Origin: Pseudomonadota bacterium
GTDB taxonomy: Bacteria > Pseudomonadota > Gammaproteobacteria > Acidiferrobacterales > Acidiferrobacteraceae
Direction: 5' to 3'
DNA: 56,523 bases
Assembly: GCA_021795715.1 (NCBI GenBank)
Contig: JAJYPD010000012.1
Location: 1-56,523 of the forward strand
Positions 1-9,322 of the stretch are shown in pieces. Position 1 is the first letter of the stretch. Every line of letters begins with the position of its first letter. Under the pieces are notes generated by a model, which ran no database searches, was not told where the DNA came from, and saw only the letters and a list, made by a program, of their open reading frames with translations. The translations under genes were made by a program, and so were the position numbers.

Positions 1-628
1 TTCCGATCTCATAGCCCGGAAAGCGATCACAGAAATCGCTCAGAAAGTCGAGCAGGGAACCGCGGCGATTGGCATTCATGCGCTCGACGTCCTTGGCGCC
101 GTGCCAGCGCGAGACGCTGTATTGCGGCATGGTGTCCGGCAGATCCCGGTACACGCCGCCCACGCGGTAATACGCTGCGTGCATGCGGGCGCCGGAAACG
201 GCCTCATACGCATCCATGAGGTCCTCGCGTTCCCTGAACGCGTAGAGAAAGACCGTCATCGCGCCGATGTCGAGCGCATGGGCGCCAAGCCACAGCAGGT
301 GATTCAGGATGCGCGTGATCTCGTCGAACAGGACGCGGATATACTGTGCCCGAACCGGCACATCGACACCTACGAGCTTTTCGATGGCCAGCACATAGGC
401 ATGCTCGTTTGCCAGCATGGACACATAATCGAGGCGGTCCATGTACGGGATCGACTGGTTGAAAGGCTTGCTTTCGGCCAGTTTTTCGGTGGCACGGTGC
501 AGCAGGCCGATATGCGGGTCGGCGCGCTCGATGACCTCTCCATCAAGCTCGAGAACCAGGCGCAGAACGCCGTGGGCCGCGGGATGCTGCGGCCCGAAGT
601 TCATCGTGTAATTACGGATTTCCGCCAC
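1..628 (-). CDS. nuoD: NADH-quinone oxidoreductase subunit D, N-terminal part (3' end outside window)
   Basis: This is the 49-kDa type subunit of respiratory complex I, part of the peripheral arm near the quinone site. The visible N-terminus runs through [19 protein letters not shown] and [10 protein letters not shown], all NuoD hallmarks. The chosen start is GTG at 628, 2 nt downstream of a GGAGGGG ribosome-binding stretch, and it makes the normal [14 protein letters not shown] beginning. It overlaps the end of nuoC by 17 nt, so the two are probably translationally coupled in the nuoABCD operon. Only about 209 codons are inside the window; the C-terminus lies beyond base 1. Identification is secure. 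Confidence 0.97.
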   Translation of the reverse strand, partial: MAEIRNYTMNFGPQHPAAHGVLRLVLELDGEVIERADPHIGLLHRATEKLAESKPFNQSIPYMDRLDYVSMLANEHAYVLAIEKLVGVDVPVRAQYIRVLFDEITRILNHLLWLGAHALDIGAMTVFLYAFREREDLMDAYEAVSGARMHAAYYRVGGVYRDLPDTMPQYSVSRWHGAKDVERMNANRRGSLLDFLSDFCDRFPGYEIG

Positions 629-1208
629 CGTACCCCTCCTCGCGAATCACCCGCGGCACCAACACCCGCGGCTCGATGCTGACCGGTTCGTACACGACGC
701 GCTTCTTGTCGATGTCATAGCGCATCTCGACGCGCCCGATGAGCGGAAAGTCCTTTCGGAAGGGGTGTCCGACGAAACCGTAGTCCGTCAGGATGCGCCG
801 CAAATCCCGATGTCCATCGAAAATAAAGCCGAACAGGTCAAACGCCTCGCGCTCGTACCAGTCGGCCGCATTCCAGATGGACACGACCGACGACACCATC
901 GGCGCCTCCGTATCCAGAAAGACACGCAGCCGGAGCCGCCTGTTGTGCGTGATCGACAACAGATGATAGACGACGGCGAAACGGGGCCCTTCCAGCTCCG
1001 ACTCACCATAGCCGAGATAATCGATGCCGGCCAGATCGATCAGTTGTTCGAACGCGAAACGGGGGTCGTTGCGCAGGATACGGCAGGTCTCGAGCAGATG
1101 CTCCCGCCGCAAAACCATCGTGATCTCGCCGTGGGCGACCTTGACACCCGTTATGGCGGCGCCCAGGGTTTTCTGGGCGTCGTCAAGGAAAGCCTCGTGC
1201 GTGCTCAT
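612..1208 (-). CDS. nuoC: NADH-quinone oxidoreductase subunit C
   Basis: NuoC is the 30-kDa type subunit of complex I, in the hydrophilic arm beside NuoD. The 198-residue protein has the family signature [17 protein letters not shown] and the downstream motif [19 protein letters not shown]. These are the most conserved stretches of the family, and the length is normal for a stand-alone NuoC rather than a NuoCD fusion. It starts with ATG at 1208, follows nuoB after 23 nt and overlaps nuoD by 17 nt. It is co-transcribed with nuoA and nuoB from a promoter upstream of nuoA. Confidence 0.97.
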   Translation of the reverse strand: MSTHEAFLDDAQKTLGAAITGVKVAHGEITMVLRREHLLETCRILRNDPRFAFEQLIDLAGIDYLGYGESELEGPRFAVVYHLLSITHNRRLRLRVFLDTEAPMVSSVVSIWNAADWYEREAFDLFGFIFDGHRDLRRILTDYGFVGHPFRKDFPLIGRVEMRYDIDKKRVVYEPVSIEPRVLVPRVIREEGYGGGNP

Positions 1209-1231
1209 GCAGGAAATCCCGTCTCGTGGTA

Positions 1232-1708
1232 TCAGCGCGCGATGGTATTCGTGCGCCGGATCTTATTCTGCAGCTGGATGACGCCGTAAAGAAGCGCTTC
1301 CGCCGTCGGCGGGCACCCGGGCACATAGACGTCCACCGGCACGATGCGGTCGCATCCACGGACGACCGAATAGGAGTAATGGTAGTAACCGCCGCCATTG
1401 GCGCACGAGCCCATGGATATCACCCAGCGCGGCTCTGCCATCTGGTCATAGACCCTGCGCAGGGCCGGCGCCATTTTGTTGACCAGCGTGCCCGCAACGA
1501 TCATGACGTCGGACTGACGGGGGCTCGGCCGGAAGACCACCCCGAAGCGGTCGAGGTCGTAGCGGGCCGCCCCTGCGTGCATCATCTCGACCGCACAGCA
1601 CGCCAGACCAAATGTCATGGGCCACAGGGATCCGGTCCGCGTCCAGTTTACAATCTTGTCCGCAGACGTGACGATCCAGCCCTTGTCGAGACCTCCCTCT
1701 ACTCCCAC
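1232..1708 (-). CDS. nuoB: NADH-quinone oxidoreductase subunit B
   Basis: NuoB carries iron-sulfur cluster N2, the last cluster before quinone in complex I. Visible cluster ligands are the adjacent Cys pair in [11 protein letters not shown], plus single Cys residues in [11 protein letters not shown] and [10 protein letters not shown] chose GTG at 1708, giving 158 residues starting [10 protein letters not shown], the usual family beginning. A longer in-frame extension upstream would run deep into nuoA and is not conserved. The start overlaps the nuoA stop by about 10 nt, which implies coupling. The start codon is the only real uncertainty. Confidence 0.96.
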   Translation of the reverse strand: MGVEGGLDKGWIVTSADKIVNWTRTGSLWPMTFGLACCAVEMMHAGAARYDLDRFGVVFRPSPRQSDVMIVAGTLVNKMAPALRRVYDQMAEPRWVISMGSCANGGGYYHYSYSVVRGCDRIVPVDVYVPGCPPTAEALLYGVIQLQNKIRRTNTIAR

Positions 1709-2055
1709 TCCAACGCCCCTTTCATCCATTCGTAGATGAACCCAACAACCAGGATGCCGAGGAACAGCGCCATCGCCAGAAAACCCGCGCGCCCGATCTG
1801 GCGCAGCGCCACCGCCCACGGGAACAAAAAGGTGATCTCGAGATCAAAGACGATGAACAGAATGGCGACGAGGTAGTAACGGACGTCAAACTTTGTCCGC
1901 GTGTCCTCGAAGGCCTCGAATCCGCACTCATAAGGTGACAGCTTGGCCGCATCGGGACGATACGGGGCCAGCAGGCGCCCGAGGGCGAGAGGCATGAGTC
2001 CGACGAGGAGGCCGACCCCGATGAAAATCAAAATGGGTAGATAGTTTCCTAACAT
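1699..2055 (-). CDS. nuoA: NADH-quinone oxidoreductase subunit A
   Basis: NuoA is a small three-helix membrane subunit of complex I at the junction of the membrane and peripheral arms. The 118-residue product has an N-terminal helix ([14 protein letters not shown]), the signature [16 protein letters not shown] with the conserved Cys, then [27 protein letters not shown] split over the second helix, and a third helix. It is the first gene of the operon and starts with ATG at 2055. A promoter-like pair lies about 60 nt upstream. Confidence 0.97.
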   Translation of the reverse strand: MLGNYLPILIFIGVGLLVGLMPLALGRLLAPYRPDAAKLSPYECGFEAFEDTRTKFDVRYYLVAILFIVFDLEITFLFPWAVALRQIGRAGFLAMALFLGILVVGFIYEWMKGALEWE

Positions 2056-2112
2056 CCCCTTCCCTCATTGAATGCGTGCACGCGAGCAGCCCAATCCGCC
2101 ACCGGGTCTGGT

Positions 2113-2142
2113 AGTCTAGACACCCGTTTAGACTCAAGTCAA
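2113..2142 (-). promoter_or_regulatory. Predicted sigma70 promoter of the nuo operon
   Basis: Read on the minus strand, TTGACT (2137-2142) is separated by 18 nt from TAGACT (2113-2118). The pair sits between tRNA-Leu and nuoA, leaving a leader of about 50 nt before the nuoA start. This is a consensus match by eye; no start-site data are available. It would make nuo transcription independent of the upstream tRNA gene. Confidence 0.5.
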
Positions 2143-2218
2143 GCGCGGGGCGCGCTATACATTTATTTTATTTCAAGTATTTAGCTGGTCTTTGGATGAC
2201 CAGACAGACAGGACCAAT

Positions 2219-2303
2219 TGGTGCCGAAGGCGGGACTCGAACCCGCACAGCTTGCGCCACCGCCCCCTCAAGACGGCGTGTCTACCAATTCCACCACTTC
2301 GGC
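2219..2303 (-). tRNA. leuU: tRNA-Leu(GAG)
   Basis: The 85-nt minus-strand sequence folds as a class II tRNA. The acceptor arm GCCGAAG pairs with CTTCGGC, the D-arm contains GGAATTGGTAGAC, the anticodon stem CCGTC/GGCGG carries the loop TTGAGGG with anticodon GAG, there is a long variable arm, and the T-arm contains GGTTCGAGTCCC. The CCA end is encoded (2219-2221). It lies directly upstream of nuoA and downstream of secG on the same strand, a common gammaproteobacterial neighbourhood (tpiA-secG-tRNA-Leu-nuo). Confidence 0.97.
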
Positions 2304-2341
2304 GAACTCTGTTACCCCGGGATCGGATATTTTCACGATCC

Positions 2342-2728
2342 TCATTGGGTTTTGGCCGGCGCCCCCGGAATCGTCGGCAACGGCGCGGGCGCCTCGGACG
2401 GGCCCTGCGATTTGGCCGGCGCTGGCACCTTCGGCACGGCGGGCGCAGGCTTTGGCGCCACCTGCTGCACTCTTTCCGTCACGCTCACTGGCGCCGCTTG
2501 ATGGGCGGAACGATACGCGAGACCGAGACTCGTTGCAAAGAAAATCGTGGCAAGAACCGCCGTCACGCGGCTCAGAAACGTGGCCGAACCACGTGCGCCA
2601 AACAGCGTCTGCGACGAACCGCCGCCAAACGACGCACCCATATCGGCGCCCTTGCCGTGCTGAATCAGCACGACCGCGGTGAGAGCCACCGCCACCAGCA
2701 CCTGCATAATCAAGAGAAAATCCGTCAT
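2342..2728 (-). CDS. secG: Protein translocase subunit SecG
   Basis: SecG is the small accessory subunit of the SecYEG channel in the inner membrane. The 128-residue protein has two transmembrane helices (roughly residues 3-22 and 50-70) enclosing the signature [21 protein letters not shown]. The C-terminus is a long Pro/Ala-rich tail, as in many gammaproteobacteria. Its ATG overlaps the tpiA stop codon by one base (TGATG), so translation is coupled to tpiA. A TTG one codon earlier is an unlikely alternative start. Confidence 0.95.
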   Translation of the reverse strand: MTDFLLIMQVLVAVALTAVVLIQHGKGADMGASFGGGSSQTLFGARGSATFLSRVTAVLATIFFATSLGLAYRSAHQAAPVSVTERVQQVAPKPAPAVPKVPAPAKSQGPSEAPAPLPTIPGAPAKTQ

Positions 2729-3492
2729 CAAGACCCTTTTCTGGCTGCCGTATCGGCCGCCCGGCAGATACCAACAAACTCCTGCGCGTTCAGGGCGGCA
2801 CCGCCAATCAACCCGCCGTCGATGTCCGGCTGGGCGAACAATTCTGGCGCATTTTGCGCCTTGACGCTACCACCATACAAGATGCGCATTCCCGCGGCCA
2901 CCTCGGCGCTCAAACGCGCCACCAGGGCGCGAATAAAATGCGGCACGGCTTGGGCGTCCGCCGGCGCGGCGGCGCGCCCGCTGCCGATGGCCCACACTGG
3001 CTCATAGGCGATCACAGCGTCCGCCAGTGCCGCGGCGCCCGCCACGGCGACGACCGCCTGAATTTGCCCGCCGATGACTTCCTCGGTCAGGGCGCGGTCG
3101 CGCTCCTCGGCGGTCTCCCCGACGCACAGCACCGGAATGAGCCCCTGCGCCTGCGCCTGCGCGAACTTCCGGGCAACGACGGCGTTTGACTCACCAAAGA
3201 GGGTGCGGCGCTCGGAATGACCGATGATGACATATTTGCAGCCGACATCCTTCAGCATGGCGGCCGACACCTCGCCGGTATAGGCCCCCTCGGCCTCGGC
3301 GGCCACATTCTGCGCCCCAAAAGCGATGCCGCCCTGGACGCCACCAAGATGCAGGAAAGGAAAAGGCGGGCAGACCACAACCTCCGTCGCGTTGAGCCCG
3401 CTTACGCCCGCGGCGACCTCGGCAAGCAGGACCTTGGCGCCCTCCAGCCGCCCATTCATCTTCCAGTTGCCCATGACGAGCGGTCGCCTCAT
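2728..3492 (-). CDS. tpiA: Triosephosphate isomerase
   Basis: This enzyme interconverts dihydroxyacetone phosphate and glyceraldehyde 3-phosphate in glycolysis and gluconeogenesis. The 254-residue TIM barrel shows GNWKMNGR at the N-terminus (substrate-binding Asn and Lys), the catalytic His in IIGHSERR, the catalytic Glu in AYEPVWAIG and the phosphate loop GGSVKAQN. It starts at ATG 3492 after a GAGAAGGA ribosome-binding site and is followed by secG with a one-base overlap. Length and motifs are fully normal. Confidence 0.97.
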   Translation of the reverse strand: MRRPLVMGNWKMNGRLEGAKVLLAEVAAGVSGLNATEVVVCPPFPFLHLGGVQGGIAFGAQNVAAEAEGAYTGEVSAAMLKDVGCKYVIIGHSERRTLFGESNAVVARKFAQAQAQGLIPVLCVGETAEERDRALTEEVIGGQIQAVVAVAGAAALADAVIAYEPVWAIGSGRAAAPADAQAVPHFIRALVARLSAEVAAGMRILYGGSVKAQNAPELFAQPDIDGGLIGGAALNAQEFVGICRAADTAARKGS

Positions 3493-3619
3493 GTCCTTCT
3501 CCCTGTTGATTCGAACGGCCGCCCATGTTACCGGCCGGGCTCGGCCAAATCAATTTGGAGACACTCCATCATCGAGCCTTCGAAAAGAGAGGGGTTTGGT
3601 GCCGGGGATGCGAAGGATT

Positions 3620-4978
3620 TCAGGCAACCGCCGTGGCCGCGGCCTGCTCGACCGCTTTGGCAAGATGGCGGCTCAATTCCACCACCATCGCCGGATCCGC
3701 GGCCTCAACCATGACCCGCACCACGGGTTCGGTACCCGACGCCCGCAGCACCACGCGGCCCTGTTCGCCCAGATTCTGCTCCACCTCATGGAGCGCTGCC
3801 TGAACGGACGGGCTGCGGATGACGTCCCCGGCGGCAAGCCCCCTGCGCAGAGACACGTTGATGATCGTCTGCGGGTAGACCTCGATGCCCGCCGCGAGGT
3901 TTGCGAGGCTGCTGTTCGATTCACGCATCGCCCAAAGCACCTGCAGCGCGGCGATGGTGCCATCACCGGTTGTGCTCTTGTCGAGGCAAATCACATGCCC
4001 CGATGCCTCCCCCCCCAACTGCCAGCCTGTTTCATTCAGCACGGCCATCACATGCCGGTCGCCGACTGCCGCCCGCCGGAACGGAATCGCCAGACGCTTT
4101 AGAGCCTGCTCGAGCCCGACATTGCTCATGAGTGTGCCGACAACGCCGGACACGATCTGACCCATGCGCTGCCGGTGGGAGGCGATGATGAACAAAATGC
4201 GGTCACCATCGATGATTTCGCCGCGATGATCAACCATGATGACCCGGTCCCCATCACCATCGAGAGCCACGCCGAGATCCGCCCGATGCTCCAAAACGGC
4301 ATCGCGAACCGTTTCCGGACAGGTGGAACCGCAGGCGCGGTTGATGTTGAACCCGTCGGGCGCCACGCCGATCGGGATCACGTCGGCGCCGAGCTCGCCG
4401 AAAACGTGCGGCGCGGTCTGGTATGTGGCTCCGTGTGCGCAGTCCACCACGATCCGCAGCCCGTCGAGATCGAGCCGGTAAGGAAACGCGCTTTTGCAGA
4501 ACTCGATGTAACGTCCCGCCGCGTCCGGGAATCGGCGCACCTTGCCGAGCGCGGAGGATTCCACCGCACGCAGCGGCCGGGCCATCATATCTTCAATGGC
4601 CAGTTCGATGTCGTCGGGAAGCTTGGTGCCCTGGGATGAAAAGAATTTGATGCCATTGTCTTCATAGGGATTGTGGGACGCACTGATGACGATTCCCGCC
4701 TGCGCGCGCGTAGTCCGTGTCAGGTACGCGATGCCCGGAGTCGGAATCGGACCGATCAGGCGGATATCGGCGCCGGCGGCCGCCAGCCCGGCCTCCAGAG
4801 CCGATTCCAGCAGATAACCCGAGACGCGCGTGTCCTTGCCGATCAAAACCGAGCCGCGCTCCGAACCCAGCAGCACCCGGCCGGCCGCCCAGCCGAGCTT
4901 CAGGATCGTTTCCGGACTGATGGGCTCCTCTCCGACGCGCCCGCGTATGCCGTCCGTGCCGAAATAATGCCGCCTCAT
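3620..4978 (-). CDS. glmM: Phosphoglucosamine mutase
   Basis: GlmM converts glucosamine 6-phosphate to glucosamine 1-phosphate on the route to UDP-N-acetylglucosamine for peptidoglycan. The 452-residue protein starts [16 protein letters not shown]. Its phosphorylated serine is Ser101 in [14 protein letters not shown], the metal loop is ALDGDGDR, and the sugar loop GGEASGHV and C-terminal phosphate-binding [12 protein letters not shown] are present. I chose the ATG at 4978, four bases after the folP stop; longer upstream reading runs through folP. The folP-glmM order is the common one in gammaproteobacteria. Confidence 0.97.
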   Translation of the reverse strand: MRRHYFGTDGIRGRVGEEPISPETILKLGWAAGRVLLGSERGSVLIGKDTRVSGYLLESALEAGLAAAGADIRLIGPIPTPGIAYLTRTTRAQAGIVISASHNPYEDNGIKFFSSQGTKLPDDIELAIEDMMARPLRAVESSALGKVRRFPDAAGRYIEFCKSAFPYRLDLDGLRIVVDCAHGATYQTAPHVFGELGADVIPIGVAPDGFNINRACGSTCPETVRDAVLEHRADLGVALDGDGDRVIMVDHRGEIIDGDRILFIIASHRQRMGQIVSGVVGTLMSNVGLEQALKRLAIPFRRAAVGDRHVMAVLNETGWQLGGEASGHVICLDKSTTGDGTIAALQVLWAMRESNSSLANLAAGIEVYPQTIINVSLRRGLAAGDVIRSPSVQAALHEVEQNLGEQGRVVLRASGTEPVVRVMVEAADPAMVVELSRHLAKAVEQAAATAVA

Positions 4979-4982
4979 AGAG

Positions 4983-5816
4983 TCACTCCTTTGGCTCAAA
5001 CACGAGTTCCCATGCGCGCACCGCCTCGCGTGTGGCCCGCACATCATGCACGCGCACCACGCGTGCCCCGAGATGCACGGCAGCCAAAGCCATGCCGATG
5101 CTGGTATAGAGGCGATCCTGCACCGCCAGGCCGAACGGCACACCCGTCATGGTCTTTCGCGACAAGCCGATGACGACCGGGCCCATCGCCGCAAGCACCG
5201 GCAGCCCCTTTAACAGACTGACATTGTGATCCAGTGTCTTGCCAAAACCGAAACCCGGATCAATCGCCAGAAGCTCCTCGCGGATGCCAGCCGCCTGGCA
5301 CGCCTCCAGACGCTCGCGCAAAAACGCCGCGACATCCTGCACCACGTTTTCGTAACGAGGCGCACTCTGCATTGTGCCCGGCTCGCCCTGTGCATGCATC
5401 AGACAGACAGGGGCTTGCAGCCGGGCGGCCGCCGCCAGGGCGCCGGGCCGGCGCAGGGCCCGCACGTCGTTGATGACATCGGCACCAGCCCCCACCGCCG
5501 CTTCCATCACGGCCGGCTCCGACGTGTCGACAGACAGCGGAATGGCAAAATGCCGGCGTATGGCCTCGATTGCGGGGATCACGCGGCGCAGCTCTTCTTC
5601 GGGCTCGACGGCCGCCGCTCCGGGGCGCGTCGATTCACCGCCGATATCGACGATGTCGACGCCTTCCTCGATCATCGCCGCCACCCGTCGCACGACCTGG
5701 TCGGGTCCCAAAAAAAGACCCCCGTCCGAAAAGGAATCGGGGGTCACGTTCAGGATGCCCATGATCGCCACGCGGCCCCCGCGCCCCAGCCAGCTCCACC
5801 GGGTCGCACCGGTCAT
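4983..5816 (-). CDS. folP: Dihydropteroate synthase
   Basis: FolP condenses p-aminobenzoate with 6-hydroxymethyl-dihydropterin diphosphate in folate synthesis, and it is the sulfonamide target. The 277-residue TIM barrel contains the signatures [26 protein letters not shown] and DPGFGFGKT, with the C-terminal VRVHDV. It sits 9 nt after ftsH and 4 nt before glmM on the same strand, the conserved ftsH-folP-glmM operon. Its ATG is at 5816. Confidence 0.97.
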   Translation of the reverse strand: MTGATRWSWLGRGGRVAIMGILNVTPDSFSDGGLFLGPDQVVRRVAAMIEEGVDIVDIGGESTRPGAAAVEPEEELRRVIPAIEAIRRHFAIPLSVDTSEPAVMEAAVGAGADVINDVRALRRPGALAAAARLQAPVCLMHAQGEPGTMQSAPRYENVVQDVAAFLRERLEACQAAGIREELLAIDPGFGFGKTLDHNVSLLKGLPVLAAMGPVVIGLSRKTMTGVPFGLAVQDRLYTSIGMALAAVHLGARVVRVHDVRATREAVRAWELVFEPKE

Positions 5817-5825
5817 ATGGGCGGC

Positions 5826-7745
5826 CTACCGCGATTCGCCCGCAGGGGTGTCCATGCGAGGCTTCATGTGGGCAGCGCGATCGGCCGGCTTGGTGACATC
5901 GCTGCTGCCACCATCCAGACTGTGATCGGTGAATCCATAAGGAGGACGCGGCCGCCGCCCCTCCATGATGTCGTTGATCTGGTCGGTATCGAGCGTTTCC
6001 CACTCAAGCAGCATGCCGGCCATCATTTCCACCTTGTCCTTGTTCTCCTCGATGATCCGGCGTGCCCGCCCGTACTGCTCGTCAATGATACGGCGGATCT
6101 CCGCATCGACGAGCTGTGCCGTGGCATCGCTCAAATTCTTGTGCGTCGTCACGTCGCGGCCCAGGAAGACCTCGCTCTGGTTTTCTCCGTAGACACGGGT
6201 TCCCAGACGGTCACTCATGCCCCAGCGGCTGACCATGTTGCGCGCCAGATCCGTGGCCCGCTCGAAGTCATTCGCGGCACCCGTGGTCATCTGATGCATG
6301 AACACCTCCTCGGCGATCCGCCCGGCCATCAGCACGGCGATCGTCGACAACAGGTATTCGCGGTCATGGCTGTAGCGGTCCTCTGTCGGCAGCTGCATGG
6401 TCACGCCAAGAGCACGGCCGCGCGGAATGATCGTCACCTTATGGACGGGATCGGTATTGGGCAGCATCCGCGCCACCACCGTGTGGCCCGACTCGTGATA
6501 GGCCGTATTGATGCGTTCGCGCTCCGGCATGACGATGGAGCGGCGCTCCGCGCCCATGACGATCTTGTCCTTGGCGAGTTCGAAATCCTGCATCTCGACC
6601 AGCCGCTTGTTCCGGCGAGCCGCAAACAAGGCCGCCTCGTTGACGAGATTGGCCAGATCGGCGCCCGAAAATCCCGGCGTGCCGCGCGCGAGGATGCTCG
6701 GCACGACATCATCGGCCACAGGCACCTTGCGCATGTGGATGCGTATGATTTGCTCGCGCCCGCGGATATCCGGCAGCGGCACGAACACCTGCCGGTCGAA
6801 ACGGCCGGGGCGCAGGAGCGCCGGATCCAGAACGTCAGGCCGGTTGGTGGCGGCGATCACGATCACGCCCTCACTGCCCTCGAACCCGTCCATTTCCACC
6901 AGCAACTGGTTTAGGGTCTGCTCCCTTTCGTCGTGACCGCCACCAAGCCCTGCTCCGCGCTGGCGGCCGACGGCATCGATCTCATCGATGAAGATGATGC
7001 AGGGCGCGTGCTTCTTCGCTTGGTCGAACATGTCACGGACACGCGACGCGCCGACGCCCACGAACATCTCGACGAAATCCGAACCCGAGATCGAGAAGAA
7101 AGGCACCTTGGCCTCGCCGGCAATGGCCTTGGCCAGCAGTGTCTTGCCCGTGCCGGGGCTGCCCGTCATCAGGACACCGCGCGGAATGCGGCCGCCAAGC
7201 TTCTGGAATTTGGTCGGATCGCGCAGGAATTCGACGAGCTCGCGCACCTCCTCCTTGGCCTCCTCGACACCGGCCACATCATCAAAGGTGACTTTATTCG
7301 TGTCTTCGGTCAGCATGCGCGCCTTGCTCTTTCCGAAGCTCATGGCGCTGCGTCCGCCGCCACCCCCCTGCATCTGACGCATGAAAAAGATCCACACGCC
7401 TACAAACAGCAGAATGGGGAACCAGTTGATGAGAATCTGCAGGAAGAGCGACTGCTGCTCCGGCGGCTTGGCATTGACGGCCACGCCACTGCTGATAAGC
7501 TCGTGAACCAGGCCCGCGTCATTCGGGGCATAGGTCGAAAAATGCTCACCGTTCTTGGTGACGCCCGTGATGCGGTGACCCTGGATCACCACGCGGCCAA
7601 TCTGGCCCTGCTTGACTTCGCTTACAAAGCGCGAGTAGTCAACAGCCCGGACGGCCGCATGATGCGTACCGAAGCTGTTGAAGACCGCCATGAGTATTAT
7701 GGCAATGACCAGCCATAACAGAAGATTCTTGGCGAGATTGTTCAA
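5826..7745 (-). CDS. ftsH: ATP-dependent zinc metalloprotease FtsH
   Basis: FtsH is the membrane-anchored AAA+ protease that degrades misfolded membrane proteins and short-lived regulators. With a TTG start at 7745 it has 639 residues. Transmembrane helices lie at about 7-24 and 102-122, Walker A GSPGTGKT at 195-202, Walker [10 protein letters not shown], the second-region SRH arginines in RPGRFDRQV, and the zinc-binding HESGH in the protease domain. The TTG follows GAGGT by 7 nt and gives the usual [11 protein letters not shown] beginning. An ATG at 7784 has a badly placed ribosome-binding site. It forms an operon with rlmE upstream and folP downstream. Confidence 0.96.
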   Translation of the reverse strand: MNNLAKNLLLWLVIAIILMAVFNSFGTHHAAVRAVDYSRFVSEVKQGQIGRVVIQGHRITGVTKNGEHFSTYAPNDAGLVHELISSGVAVNAKPPEQQSLFLQILINWFPILLFVGVWIFFMRQMQGGGGGRSAMSFGKSKARMLTEDTNKVTFDDVAGVEEAKEEVRELVEFLRDPTKFQKLGGRIPRGVLMTGSPGTGKTLLAKAIAGEAKVPFFSISGSDFVEMFVGVGASRVRDMFDQAKKHAPCIIFIDEIDAVGRQRGAGLGGGHDEREQTLNQLLVEMDGFEGSEGVIVIAATNRPDVLDPALLRPGRFDRQVFVPLPDIRGREQIIRIHMRKVPVADDVVPSILARGTPGFSGADLANLVNEAALFAARRNKRLVEMQDFELAKDKIVMGAERRSIVMPERERINTAYHESGHTVVARMLPNTDPVHKVTIIPRGRALGVTMQLPTEDRYSHDREYLLSTIAVLMAGRIAEEVFMHQMTTGAANDFERATDLARNMVSRWGMSDRLGTRVYGENQSEVFLGRDVTTHKNLSDATAQLVDAEIRRIIDEQYGRARRIIEENKDKVEMMAGMLLEWETLDTDQINDIMEGRRPRPPYGFTDHSLDGGSSDVTKPADRAAHMKPRMDTPAGESR

Positions 7746-7788
7746 AATTTTACCTCGTGCGCCCCGCAGGGCCGCTGCCGCCATTCTC

Positions 7789-8415
7789 CTACGAGTCCGA
7801 CCCCGACACAACTGGCCGCAGCTCGGCTCCGAGGAGATACACCTCGGGGCTACGGGGGCGTGACGCCGGCGGTTTGCGTGTAGCCACCCGGTTGAAGCGC
7901 TCGCGCATCAGGGCGAGCAGATCCGCAAAGCCCGCTCCCTGAAAGGCCTTGATCAGGCAGCAGCCGTGTTCTGTCAGCACCGACATCGCAAAATCCAGTG
8001 CCAGTTCTGCCAGATACATGGCCTTGGCCTGATCGGCCACCCCAACACCGCTAATATTGGGCGCCATGTCGGAAATTACAAGATCCACCCGGCCGCCCAC
8101 GGCCTGCGTCACGGCTTCCAGACACTGCGCCTCGGTGAAGTCACCAAGCAGCGTGGTCACACCGGGCAATGGCTGCATCGGCAGGACGTCGACGGCGATG
8201 ACGCGCCCCCGTGGTCCAACGCGGCTTGCGGCATACTGGGAAAAACCGCCGGGAGCCGCGCCCAGATCGACCACGACCGACCCGGGTTTGATCAACCGGT
8301 CACGGCGATCAATGTCTGCAAGTTTGAAGTAGGCGCGCGACCGCAGCCCTTCCGCCTGCGCCCGTTTGACATACGGGTCGGCGAAATGCTCATCCATCCA
8401 CCAATTGCGTGCCAT
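7789..8415 (-). CDS. rlmE: 23S rRNA 2'-O-methyltransferase RlmE (FtsJ)
   Basis: RlmE methylates the 2'-O of U2552 in 23S rRNA, a late step of 50S assembly, and is heat-inducible in E. coli. The 208-residue Rossmann protein has the N-terminal DPYVKRAQAEGLRSRAYFKL, the SAM motif VVDLGAAPGGFSQYA, the catalytic Asp in VISDMAPNISG and the Lys in CLIKAFQGAGF. It precedes ftsH as in most gammaproteobacteria and overlaps the upstream DUF4149 gene by 26 nt. The YhbY gene often found nearby on the opposite strand is not seen here. Confidence 0.96.
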   Translation of the reverse strand: MARNWWMDEHFADPYVKRAQAEGLRSRAYFKLADIDRRDRLIKPGSVVVDLGAAPGGFSQYAASRVGPRGRVIAVDVLPMQPLPGVTTLLGDFTEAQCLEAVTQAVGGRVDLVISDMAPNISGVGVADQAKAMYLAELALDFAMSVLTEHGCCLIKAFQGAGFADLLALMRERFNRVATRKPPASRPRSPEVYLLGAELRPVVSGSDS

Positions 8416-8845
8416 TCGTCTTCACAACCCCGCCCGCGACAAGAGCGAGCACCAACAGACCTTCCACCAGATAACACGCAGCCGCCACACCGTGCAAGAT
8501 CAAAAACACATGCCAATGGGGACTGGCAGGCCCGAAGTGCGGACCCTTGAGCGACGCCATGACCGGGAGCAGAATCAACTCAAACCCCGCATCGAGCGCC
8601 CACGCCAACGACGCCAGCACCGGCCAGGGCCGCGCGCGGTGGCGCACAGAGACAAACACGATGCCGCCAAACAGCAGACCCAGGCCCTGCCATATGGCAA
8701 ACAACCTTCCGGCCAGACCGCCCGCCAGAGCCAACGGCAGCCGGGCAAACAGGAGCGGCGCAACGGCATAGCCGATGGCCCACAACCCGCCGGCCCACAA
8801 AGCCGCAGCTATCCGCGCGACGGCTTGCTGCGTGCGCCCCATCAT
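8390..8845 (-). CDS. DUF4149 family membrane protein
   Basis: This is a 151-residue hydrophobic protein with about four predicted transmembrane segments (near residues 12-35, 48-65, 75-97 and 115-140). It resembles the DUF4149 family often found between greA and rlmE in beta- and gammaproteobacteria. Its function is unknown. The ATG follows the greA stop without a gap (two consecutive ATG codons), and its 3' end overlaps rlmE by 26 nt, so it is embedded in a tight greA-to-glmM transcription unit. A role in envelope processes is only suggested by this context. Confidence 0.75.
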   Translation of the reverse strand: MMGRTQQAVARIAAALWAGGLWAIGYAVAPLLFARLPLALAGGLAGRLFAIWQGLGLLFGGIVFVSVRHRARPWPVLASLAWALDAGFELILLPVMASLKGPHFGPASPHWHVFLILHGVAAACYLVEGLLVLALVAGGVVKTNGTQLVDG

Positions 8846-9322
8846 CTACACATAGCGGACGTCAAGGATTTCGTACTGGCGGATTCCATCCGGCACCCGG
8901 ACCTCGACGACGTCGCCGGCCTCCTTGCCGATCAAGGCCCGCGCAATGGGCGAGCTGATCGAAATCTTGCCTGCACCGATATCCGCTTCGTCATCACCGA
9001 CGATCTGGTAGGTGACTTCGCGCTGCCCTTTTTCCTCGAGCAGATCCAGGGTGGCACCAAACACCACCCGTCCACCGGCGTTCAGCGTCGCCGGGTCGAT
9101 CACCTGCGCATGGCTCAGCTTGGCCTCGACTTCATTGATCCGGCCTTCGATGAACCCCTGCTGTTCTTTCGCGGCATGATATTCGGCATTTTCCGACAAG
9201 TCGCCGTGTGCACGCGCCTCGGCGATCGCCTGGATGATCCGCGGGCGCTCGACGGTTTTCAGCCGGTGCAGCTCCGCCTTCAGCTTTTCCGCCCCTGCCA
9301 CGGTTACGGGAACCTTATTCAT
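8846..9322 (-). CDS. greA: Transcription elongation factor GreA
   Basis: GreA enters the RNA polymerase secondary channel and stimulates cleavage of backtracked transcripts. The 158-residue protein starts [18 protein letters not shown] and contains the coiled-coil tip [16 protein letters not shown], with the acidic Asp/Glu tip residues, and the C-terminal FKBP-like domain. The ATG at 9322 is preferred: it lies inside the last codons of carB (8-nt overlap), indicating coupling to carAB. Upstream in-frame sequence is the carB region. The carA-carB-greA order is typical. Confidence 0.96.
   Translation of the reverse strand: MNKVPVTVAGAEKLKAELHRLKTVERPRIIQAIAEARAHGDLSENAEYHAAKEQQGFIEGRINEVEAKLSHAQVIDPATLNAGGRVVFGATLDLLEEKGQREVTYQIVGDDEADIGAGKISISSPIARALIGKEAGDVVEVRVPDGIRQYEILDVRYV

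Noticed and set aside
2184-2202. CTGGTC/GACCAG hairpin after tRNA-Leu as a terminator
   Set aside because: A 6-bp stem without a following T-tract on the tRNA strand; too weak to annotate.
5226-6914. A 562-codon open frame on plus, antisense to folP and ftsH
   Set aside because: It is out of phase with strong FtsH and FolP homology on the other strand, has Arg/His-rich composition and no family motif; a GC-driven shadow.
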